Source: Atopobiaceae bacterium
Lineage (GTDB): Bacteria; Actinomycetota; Coriobacteriia; Coriobacteriales; Atopobiaceae
Length of the DNA stretch: 64,000 nt
Direction: 5' to 3'
NCBI GenBank assembly: GCA_022655215.1
Contig: JALCUE010000002.1
Location: forward strand, 310,001-374,000
Below the pieces are notes generated by a model, which was not told the origin of the DNA, searched no databases, and worked only from the letters and a program-made list of their open reading frames with translations. Of this stretch, positions 21,001 to 31,100 are shown one piece after another. Within the stretch, counting starts at the first letter, position 1, and each line of letters starts with the position of its first letter. A program made the position numbers and the translations under genes.

Positions 21001-23794
21001 TGGCGTTCGCCTGGGAAGCGTCGCACTCCTCGTAGGTCACGTTGTCGGCCTCGACCGAGGTGTAGCTCCCGCTGACCTTCACGTAGGTCGCCGTGAAGCC
21101 CTCGGGCAGCGTGCTCGCATCGAAGGTGAGGTTCATGTCGAAGGTCTGCTCGCCGTCCATGAACGCCGTGCCCAGGTCCTGCCCCTTCTTGGGGATGGGG
21201 ACGAACATCCTCAGGTCGACGTCGCTCGCCACCGAGGGGTTGTGGAGGGTCACGCGGTACGTGCCCGAGCTCTTGAGGCCCAGCAGCGCGACGGAGTTGG
21301 GGTCGGTCTCGTCATACGTGTACCAGCGCTCGTCCACCGGCTGGTCGTTGATGGTGGACACCGTGATCGAGTTCGAGACCACGATCTCGGAGAGCTGCTG
21401 CACGCCGAAGCCGTACTCGGGCTTGCTGGACCTGGTCGCGTCCGCGATCGGGTTGCCCCCGTTGAGGTCATAGGTGTCCTCGCTCACCCTCGTGGTGATG
21501 CCGCTCGTGTTTTTGCCGGTGTAGGGGAGCGCGAGGACGTTGGTCGAGCTGGTGAGGTGGAAGAGGTCGTTCAGTGCGTAGAGCTTGGTCTCGAGGTACC
21601 TGGCCGTGTTGAGCCTCACGGTGTAGTCCACCATGACGAGGTTCCCGTCGGCGTCGTAGTAGCCCAGCGTCTTGATGCCGTCGAGGGTCACCTTGTATAT
21701 GCTCGCGCCGTCGCCCGTGGTGTTCAGGTATGAGACGTTCTCCACCGAGAAGGCCACGTCGTCCACCTTGCTCCACGTCCCGTTCGGCGTGCGGGTGAGC
21801 TTGGAGAAGGAGAGGTCGGAGTAGGTCATGCCCTTGGGGAGCGTGATGTAGAGGACGGGGTCCGAGATCAGGCTCGTGTCACCCTTTATCGTCTTTCCCG
21901 TGTCGTTGGAGTACGAGGCCTCGGGGACGCTGTAGACGGAGAGCTGGGCGTCCTTGATCGTCACGGACCCTCCCGCGGTGACCGAGGTCGTCGACGAGGT
22001 GCCGCTCGCATCCTTGATGTTGGAGTACGTGGCGAGGTCGTCGAAGCCCGCCTTGGCCGTCGAGCTCGAGGTGCACGTGGTCTCCACCGAGAGGTTCCCG
22101 GCGTCGAGGTCGCGTAGGGTCGGGTCCGTGTTGTAGAGCCTGTAGGTGCTCTTGACCTGGATCCCCGGTTCGTCGGTGGTGTAGTGTCCCCATGCCCCGG
22201 ACGTGTTGTACTCGTAGGCGTATGAGCTGGTCCAGTTGTTCGTCCTGCACGACCCGGTGAGTCTTCCCATGTCATAGGTCACGCGGGTGAAGGCGGACAG
22301 CCCCAGGTCGCTCGCGCGGAACAGATAGTACTTGCTGGAGGAGGACGTGATGTTGTTCGCGAGGGGGATGGTCCCCGAGACGGCGTTGCCCGAGAGGTCG
22401 ATGCCCTCGTAGGAGATGGTGGGGGAGGAGTTCGTTCCCTTGGGCAGCGTGACCAGCGTTATCGCCGCGGCGGTTCCCGTGGTGTTGAAGTGGGCGTCGT
22501 AGGTCTTGTCGTGGATGCCCTCCTCGGCGCTGGGGTTGGTGATGTTGACCGAACCCATCTGCGTGGCGTAGTCGCTGTCCGATCCCTGTTCGATGGTCCA
22601 GTTGTACGACTCGCTCCTGTTGACGGCCACCATCGTCGTCTTGTCGAGGTCGGGGTCCACGACCGTGACCTTGCCGGTCGTATCCGTCGCGGTGAGGTCG
22701 GCGGGGTTCGGCGACATCTGGGTGATGCTCACGTTGGTGACGGAGAGGTTCGAGTAGACCCTCTCCCGGGAGAAGGTCGCCCTCGGGAAGCCCAGCTTCA
22801 CGTAGACGGACAGCGTGGACGCGGCCAGCTTGTATCCGTGCGAGAGCGTCACGTGGTATGTGGCGGTGGAGCCGTCCGGGGACATCGTGGGGTCCGTCGA
22901 TATCGAGATGTCCCCGTAGACGCCGCTCGTCTTGGCGAACTTGGTGCTGAGGCCGTAGTCCTCGACCGTCACCCCGGCGGGGAGAGTCAGGTCGTATTCG
23001 AGGGTGTCGTAGAGGAAGGGTGAGGTGATGCCGCTGACGTTCCTGATCTGGGGGACGATGGTCACCGAGCCATCCATGGACACGGTGTACGAGCCGTCGA
23101 AGAGGGACATGAGGGAACGGGAGGGCGTGGCGTAGACGTCGGACGTCACCTCGCTGGTGGTGGAGAGGTTGCCGTCCTCGATCGTGCCGCACGAGATGGT
23201 GATGGCCTTGCTGAGGTCGGTCTGGTCGCCATAGAAGGCGGTGTCGAGCACCAGGCCACAGGCGAAGGAGACGGTCGAGGCCTGGGCGAAGGACGACTTG
23301 ATCGTCCACACGGCCTTGCCGTCCACGAGCTGGTACGGCGAGGAGGGGTTGCCGTAGGTGGGGTTGGCGTCATCCACGTAGGATTGGAGGGTCGCCAGCG
23401 AGTCGTGCGTGATGGCACCCGGCGTGAAGGTCGAGCCGGGCGGGTTGAAGAACGTCACGCCGTTCGCCTGGCCGTCGAGCCCGAACTCCAGCGACACGAA
23501 CCCGGTCTGTCCCGACGCCGCGGGGTTCTTGACCTCGACGTACAGGTAGTAGTTCCCACCAGGCGTGATGGGGGTGTGGTCATCCGCGTCGAGGAGGTCC
23601 CTCACCACCGTGCCCGTCGCCGACTCGGAACGGATCTGGGCGACGGCCACCTGCGTGTTCGCGGCCCGTGCGGTGCTTGGCATGAACACGGCGCCAAGAA
23701 GCGTGAGGGTCACGACCAGGAACGCGAACACGGGCGCGAGGCCGCGTCCGTTCCGGGAGGGGCGACAGGGTCGAGAGGGCTGTACGAGGGTCAT
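15005..23794 (-). CDS. Giant sortase-anchored surface protein with InlB-type repeats
   Basis: This 2929-aa cell-wall protein begins with a signal peptide (about residues 1-44, ending ARA|AN). Residues 45-990 form a region of beta-rich, adhesin-like domains I cannot name. An SdrD-B-like domain (about 995-1075) has a Ca-binding-like [14 protein letters not shown] loop. Ten InlB B-repeat/Flg_new units follow (about 1112-1893), then a bacterial Ig-like domain and several Ig/PKD-like domains (about 1895-2850). A Pro/Thr/Ser wall-spanning stretch, the sorting signal VPQTGD (about 2892), a hydrophobic helix and ARRNA end the protein. It is probably an adhesin presented on the peptidoglycan. No sortase gene is in the window. 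Its start lies 179 bases downstream of the AIM24 gene on the same strand. Confidence 0.88.
18110..20460 (-). repeat. Array of ten InlB/Flg_new-type repeats inside the giant adhesin
   Basis: Ten units of about 70-85 aa begin with motifs such as [16 protein letters not shown] and VHYDTQGG and end with ITLTATW or LYAQW, with TGYTFAGW in the middle. They correspond to the beta-grasp InlB B-repeat (Listeria-Bacteroides repeat). Units are diverged, so the array is old rather than freshly amplified; parts of units 3, 4, 5 and 7 are the most alike. Confidence 0.85.
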
Positions 23795-23973
23795 CTTCCG
23801 GGCCTTTCGCGCGGCGGTGAATCGGCATGCGAGCGCCGACCCCTGCGAGGAGCATCACTTTTGACATAATACTGAATATGACTTTAAGGGATGTCTGAAA
23901 TACAAATGATTCGGCCCTTGAGCCGCGGAACGGTAGGCAAAGGCCGCCCCGCGGCTCTTATTGATGAAACGCT

Positions 23974-24846
23974 CTATCTTTTCGGGGACACCTCGTGCGT
24001 GGCCGACGGCAGCGAGCGCGTCGACGCGACGGGGCTCATCATGACCTTCCCGGTCCCGCGGTAGACGTTCACCAGGCCCTCTCCCGTGTACGCGGAGCCC
24101 ACGAGCGTCTTGCTGGAGCGTTCGACGGTGAAGTCGAGGGAGGCGGACCACATCATGGCCATATGCCCGTCGATCTTGAGGGTGTCGTTCACCAGGTCGA
24201 TCTCGATGAGCTCCTCTTGGGGGACGTTGCACTCGAGTGCGGCGGTGCCCGTCCCCGCGAGGGACAGGTTGAAGAGGCCCTCCCCGCCGGCGAGCGCGGA
24301 CGAGGCGTTCGTGCGTGCCACGATCTTCTGGGAGACCGTGCCGTCGCAGGCGAGGAACATCCCGTCCTCCACCACCATGCCCTGCGAGCCCCAATCGGCG
24401 ACGTTCTCGAGCACGACGAACTTGTGCGTCGGCTCGAGGAGGAGCGTCCCCACTCCCGTGTACTCGGGCTTGATGGCCGATTCCTTCGACATCGCCCCCT
24501 TGAGGGACTTGGCGAGGTAGTCACCGACTCCCTTGACGCCCGTGGTGAGCTCGATGTCGCCGCAGAACCACTGCATGGCCCCTGCCTGCGTGACTACGGG
24601 AGAGGACCCGTCGAGCCGGGCCATCACCTGGCGCCGCCTCACGCCCATCTTCGACATGAAGTACTCGGTCTGGGCGTTGTCCGGGGCGACGCTGAGGTCC
24701 CGTTCGTGCTCGAGGACGGAGAAACGTCCGAGGCGTTGGACTATGTGACGGTTGTCGTTCTCCATGTTCATGATGACCGAGGAGTCCGTCTGTGGCATAT
24801 CGCCCAAGGTCATCGGGGCATCGGTCGGCTTTCGGAATCGTGGCAT
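23974..24846 (-). CDS. AIM24 family protein
   Basis: This 290-aa protein matches the AIM24/TerB-like beta-sandwich family. Visible features are ARLDGSSPVVTQAGAMQWFCGDIE, then EPTHKFVVLENVADWGSQGMVVEDGMFLACD, and a C-terminal GLFNLSLAGTGTAALECNVPQEELIEIDLVNDTL. I see no signal peptide or membrane helix, so it is probably cytoplasmic. Bacterial members are uncharacterised; some sit near stress or membrane-associated genes. Here it lies between two giant adhesin genes. It reads in the same direction as the 2929-aa adhesin, 179 bases before that gene's start, so the two may be co-transcribed. GGAG lies about 12 bases before the ATG. Confidence 0.85.
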   Translation of the reverse strand: MPRFRKPTDAPMTLGDMPQTDSSVIMNMENDNRHIVQRLGRFSVLEHERDLSVAPDNAQTEYFMSKMGVRRRQVMARLDGSSPVVTQAGAMQWFCGDIELTTGVKGVGDYLAKSLKGAMSKESAIKPEYTGVGTLLLEPTHKFVVLENVADWGSQGMVVEDGMFLACDGTVSQKIVARTNASSALAGGEGLFNLSLAGTGTAALECNVPQEELIEIDLVNDTLKIDGHMAMMWSASLDFTVERSSKTLVGSAYTGEGLVNVYRGTGKVMMSPVASTRSLPSATHEVSPKR

Positions 24847-25194
24847 GTTCGTTCCATCTCCTGATGGTTCACGTCAGTGGGCAAGGACGTGACGATCGTA
24901 GTGCGGAGGGCCGACGGGAATTCCCCGTCCTCGTGGCGCCCGCTTCCCCATGAGCCACCTCGTTCGCTCTTTCAGACAATCAAAACGACACTGAAACGAT
25001 GTCATTCATCCATTAATCGCGACCCCTCATGCCATCTTCTTGGCGTCTCAGCCAGCTTTCGGACTATATTCAAACCACTTTGGGAATCGCTGCCGATCTC
25101 CCGGGTGGGGGCGGCGGAAGTCGCCTCGAATCGTAGCTGTGACGCACGACGGGAGACAAGTGGCGCGGGGTGCCCTTGCGAGAGGGGAATTCGA
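24847..25194. promoter_or_regulatory. Divergent promoter region between AIM24 gene and second adhesin
   Basis: No credible gene lies in these 348 bases, which are richer in A+T than their surroundings. On the + strand a TTGGCG (25040-25045) and TATATT (25065-25070) pair has 19-base spacing, about 125 bases before the adhesin ATG. No clear minus-strand promoter was found. Confidence 0.35.
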
Positions 25195-28100
25195 ATGAAC
25201 AAGTGGACGAGAGGCACCTGGGGCAAGCTCCTCATGGTCACCCTGGATGTGCTCATGGTCTTCACCATGAGCCCGTGGGCATCGGTGCAGAGCGCCTATG
25301 CGAACGAGATCTCGAGCATCATGAGCGGCGACCAGGGCATCGCGACGGCCTCGGACGAGCCCGCCACCGCGGCCGAGCAGACCGCCGACGCAGCTGACGC
25401 CACGGACTCCGCCACCACGGACGCCACCACGGATGCCACCACCACCGAGCAGCCCGCGGCCGACGTTCCCGCCACCACGGAGGCCTCCTCCGGCGCGGAC
25501 CAGTCCACGGCGGACGTCCCTGCCGACTCCTCGTCCACCTCGTCCGACCAGCAGGCTGCGGCTCCCGTCGCCTCCGCCCAGTCCGACGAGGGTATCTCCG
25601 CCCAGGCCGAGGGCGACGGCCCCAACACCTTCAGCCTCCTCGTTCAGAACAGCTCCGGCGGCCTCCTCGACACCACGAACGTGAACCTGGGCGACAACAC
25701 AGTGATCAACCCCCAGGTCACGTTCCAGGCCGCGACGGGCACCACCACGGCGAGCACGCTCGTCCTCACGCTCCCCGACTACTACAGCCTGGACGACTCC
25801 TTCACCGTCAAGAGCTACGGCAACTACGAGATCACCGCCATCGAGAACGACACCACCAACAACGCCGGCGCCACCCGCAACAAGATCACGCTCAAGATCC
25901 CGGCGTCGAAGGACGCCAACAACCCGTCCACTGTGGTCATGAGCTTCAACTGCAACCTCAACAGGAACACGATCGACGACACCCGCGCCAACGCGGAGAG
26001 GGACGGTTCGTGGACCCCCAACGGCACCACCGCCATTCCCGCGACCACCGGGGTGAAGGTCACCTCTGACAACAATGGCAGCAAGACCCTCACGCAGGAC
26101 ATCACCTACACGCTGAAGACCTACACGGGCATAGACGTCTCATTCAGCGATGTCGCCAACACGGTCCAGAACTGGTGGTACGCGTGGGATGGTGGTGGCG
26201 ATATTACCGAGCATGGAAAGGTCAGCTATGGCGGATACAAGAACCCCGCCCTGAAGGTCACCTATGCCCTCCCCGATGCCTACTCCTACGGGACGGCGAA
26301 GGCGAAGAGCGTCGTCATCACGGCTCCGGACGGATATACGTTCCTGGACTACACTCCTCAGGTGCTCACGGGCACATCGGGCACGATAGGGAAGAACCTA
26401 TCATCCGGGACCACCGTCGTGTTCAGTCAGGACAAGAAGACCGCGACGATCACGTGGGCGGATGATTACAGCGACGCGGACCTTAAGAGGTGGATTGGTT
26501 TCATCCACGTGATGCCGAGCGACTCGTACTGGACGCAGAGCAACCAGAACGAGGGCGCGCTCATCCCCTCGGGTACCCAGTTCAAGTTCAACACCACCGT
26601 TACGCTCGCGGATGGCAGCTCGTATTCGCTGACGCCAACGAAGACGGTCTACCGCTACTACGGTACGGTGAATGAGGCCGCTCAAGAGGGCGGTATCAAG
26701 GGCACGGGAAGCTACGCGGACAAGGTCATCCTCGAGAAGGTCTCCGCGGGAAGTTCCCACACCACTGGCGATGTGAGCCCATACCCATCGGCGATCGCGT
26801 CGTTCACGAACGACAAGCGAAACGCCTATAACGACAACAGGACTTTCGTGCCGACATCGGACGGAAATCCCACCACCACCACCGCGACCATCGACTCTCA
26901 TATCCTGGCGACGGACTTGACGGTCAACGGGGATGCGGGAAAGTTCGATTCCAACAACGCTCAAGGTAACAACGACAACGGCCACGATATGGCTACTCGC
27001 AAGCTGAGCACGCTTGTCGTGTATACCAATCTTCATCCGGATGGCATCACGGTCGACTTTTCCGATCAGACCGCACCAAGTTCATTCAAGCTGAGCAAGT
27101 ACGTGACCCTTGCGGATGGTGAGTACATTAACAAGGTCGAGATGACGTACTCGAAGTACTCATATACGAGCAGTTCCATGACCAAACTCGTCTATTCCGT
27201 GGCAAGCGATGCGACGAACGGCTCGCTTTATCCCATCACGTACACCATCAAGACCACACCCACGAACAGCCCCGTGGAGGAGAGCTCCACGATGAATTAC
27301 GTTCTCGTGGATAACTCGTCCTGCCCCACTTGGTGGTTCGGGACCGATAGCTGGTCCTCCACAGACTATGTGAATGGCACGTATGGGGACAACTCCGATG
27401 GTGGTGACGGCTTCGCCTGCAGGATCACAGACACCTTCGTGGGTGATGTCAAGGACGATAGCGGTACGGTCCAGAAGAGCAGCGGCATCCTCTCGACGCT
27501 GGTCAATCCCACCTTCAGCTGCGTACCAAACTCATCCACCACGTCGTGCATGTCGAGTTACTTCACCAACGGCAAGATCCACATGCGTGCCGTCATGGGG
27601 ACGGGCTGGACTGCGACGGTCACCACGATAAGCGCAGAAGAGCTCAAGGCGGGAGGAGATAGCCTTGTCGGTGCGCACACCTATACGGCCACGAGCCCGT
27701 CTGGCGCGACCGGCGACTACACGTGGGACCTCTACTCCACGGGAAGCATCCCCTCGGATCAGATCATCACGGGCGTGGTCATCTCAAAGCAGGGGACGCT
27801 TGACATCTCGAGCCTCTCCAACAAGTGGGATGGCTCGACGAACGGCGTGGCGGTCGACAAGACCCTCTTCTCGTTCGGAATGGACAAGAGGGAGACTGTG
27901 CCCCTTACGGGCTTGTACTACGGGGCCGACCATAAGCCCAATGGGGTTGTTGGCTTCTCGCCTATGTATGCCAGCGGGATTTACACCAACGGCCTTCTCG
28001 ATCCCACGAAGAATTTGTTTTCAGTCAAGTACGACAACTGCGCGGATGTCGATGGCCGCCATTCGCAGACAGGTGGTTATCCGGTCGTACAAACAACCGG

Positions 28101-31100
28101 GATCGACCTCAAGGGTGCCGACCTTCTTACACCAAGTAAGGTCTCAACTACCTGGTCAGGAACCATCAGGCAGGACGCACAGACGACCCTCGAGGCGGAC
28201 GTCTCCCTCACGGCAGCCTGCTATGGCTCGCCCGAGCTCTACTCGGTGAGCGGTGACACCTTCTATCTCAAGCTCTCCAACCAGGAATACGTGAGCTTCG
28301 TCCCCGGTACCGCCAAGGTGGACGGGGTGTCAGACCCGGACGCGACGGTCGTGGAGATCAACGGATCCAAGTACCTCAAGATCGCCAACCGTGCTACCGA
28401 GGCGACGAGGAAGGCCGTGACCAGTGGGACGGGTACGAATGGTACTACCGCGACCTTCGAGCCGTGGAAGGTGACGTTCGACGTCTACTCGAGTCCTACC
28501 ACGCCGACCAACACGACACTCCAGCTGGTGGAGAACTCCGGGAGCTGGCTCGACCTGGCCTCGGGTGACGTCTACGAGTATGAGGAGGACGGCACCACCC
28601 ACAGGACGGCGATTCAGTCGACGCACACCTGGTTCGCAGCCATCAACTCGACTTGGGCCAGCACCGTCGGTCGCAACAGCAATTGCAAGGACGATCCCCT
28701 CGGCCTCTACACCGCGACGGCGGCCACCGACCTCAACTGGGCCATCCCGGTCACAGGTCTCAAGCTGAAGCCCAACGCCAACGCGGCGAGCGGCGTCACC
28801 ATGCTTCCTGGCGTCGATGGCTCCTATCAGTCCCAGGTGCAGCCGGTGAAGAGCTACCAGGAGGGCAAGCTCACCACCGCCATCACCATCGCGCCAGGGC
28901 TCCAGGAGGATCTGAAGACCCTCGAGTCCGTCATCAAGATCCCGCGTGTCGATGACACCCTCACCACGGACACCACGCTCACCTCTGACGTGAGCCTCTA
29001 CCTCACCGGCCCCATCACGGTCAAGGCCGACGTCACCGACGCGGCATCCGAGTCGCCGACGGTCGAGTACTCCACCGACGGTGGGACCACCTGGCTCACC
29101 GCGGCCGAGGTCGCCGCGCTGGGCGGAGACGACCCCTGGGGTCAGGTGACCCACATCAGGCTGACCGACGACATCATCAAGGCCGGAGACGCCTGCACGC
29201 TCCAGATGCCGATGCGCACCGAGGCCTCGGCCGACGGTGTGGGCTGCGAGGGCCACGCCTACATGGAGGCCGTCTACTCGACCGAGAACATCAAGTCCAC
29301 GTCGAACCGCACCAACACCTACTCGTTCGGTCCCGACGTCGTCTCCGGCACGGCCTGGTATGACGCCGACCTCGACGGCATGATCGGCGCGTCCGAGACC
29401 AAGTACGCGAACGCGAAGGTCGAGCTCTTCTCGGGAGACCCCACGGTCGCCGCCAACAAGGTCGGCGAGACCACGACCGACGCGGACGGCAAGTACTCCT
29501 TCTCCACCGAGAGCTACAAGGACCTCTCCGTGGTGGTCACGCTGCCCGACGGCTACAAGACCACGACCTATGGCGCCAGGACCGACAACAAGTTCACGGC
29601 CGAGCAGACTGGCACGGGCTCCAACGCCGCGGGTACCATCGCCGCCGTCAACACCGGTGACGTCACCGGCCTCGACGTGGGCATCACGCCGCGCGTCATC
29701 CTGAGCTACGACGGCAACGAGGCCACCTCGGGCTCCGCGCCCGTGGCAGCCACCGACTACGACTCCGGCGACACCGTCACCGTGGCCGACAACACCGGCG
29801 CCACGGTCGACCCCGCCGTGCCGTACGTGAAGACCGGCTACACGTTTGCCGGCTGGAACACCCAGGCCAACGGCGGGGGCACTGCCTACGCTGCTGGCGA
29901 CACGTTCGACATCACCGAGTCCACCACGCTCTATGCCCAGTGGACCAAGGACGTCACGACCGCGCTCAACGGCACCAAGTCGATCACCGGGGCCACCACG
30001 CCCACCAATGACGTGAAGACCTTCTCGTTCGACATGGCGGCTGGAGACGATGACACCAGGACCGCCATCACCGACGGCGACATCGTGATGCCTGAGTCCA
30101 CGAGTGCCACCTGCCAGGCGAGCTCCGCCACGGCCGGAACCATCACGTTCTCCGGCATCACGTTCAAGAAGGTCGGCACCTACACCTTCGACCTGACCGA
30201 GGGCGGCACCATGGCCGCCGGCTATACCAAGGACAGCCGCACCGTGACCGCCACCGTGGTGGTCACCAGGAACACCGCCAACGAGCTCGTGGCCGCCATC
30301 ACCTACGCGGGTGGCTCGGACGAGACCCAGACCGCTAAGGCCACCTTCGCCAACGCCTACGCCGTGACCGCGACCACGTCCGCCCTCACGGGCACCAAGA
30401 CGGTGACCGGCGATCCGACGGTCTCCGCCAAGGACTTCACCTTCACCGTGACGCCCAAGACCGGCGACACCACCGGCTACACGATGCCCACGTCCACCTC
30501 GGCCACCGCCTCCGGCGTCCAGACCGGCACCGACGGCACCTTCACCTTCGGTGACATCACCTTCACCAAGGCCGGCACCTACACGTTCGAGATCACCGAG
30601 GATGACCTGCCTGCGACCGGCTTCGGCGGCTACACCAAGGATGGCCGCACCGTGACCGCCACCGTGACCGTCACCGACACCGCCTCCGTGCTGAGTGCTG
30701 CCGTCACCTACGCGGGTGGCTCGGACTCCACCTCGACCGACAAGGCGACGTTCGAGAACACCTACGGCGTCGCCCCCGTCACGGTGAACTCTGCTGACAA
30801 GGCCGGCATCACCAAGACCGTCACGGGCGACACACCTGAGACCATGCCCACGTTCACCTACACGTGCGTGGCGGACCAGGCCAACCCCGACGGGGTGACC
30901 GGTCTCAAGACGAGCGCCACCACCACGGGCGCGGGCACCACGGACTTCGGCAAGGCCACCTTCACCAAGGCGGGCGTCTACAAGTACACGATCTCCGAGA
31001 CCGATGACGCTCCTGACACGAACTGGACCTACAGCACCGCCACCTACACCTGGACGGTCACCGTCACCAATGACAACGGCACACTGGAAGCAGCCCAGAC

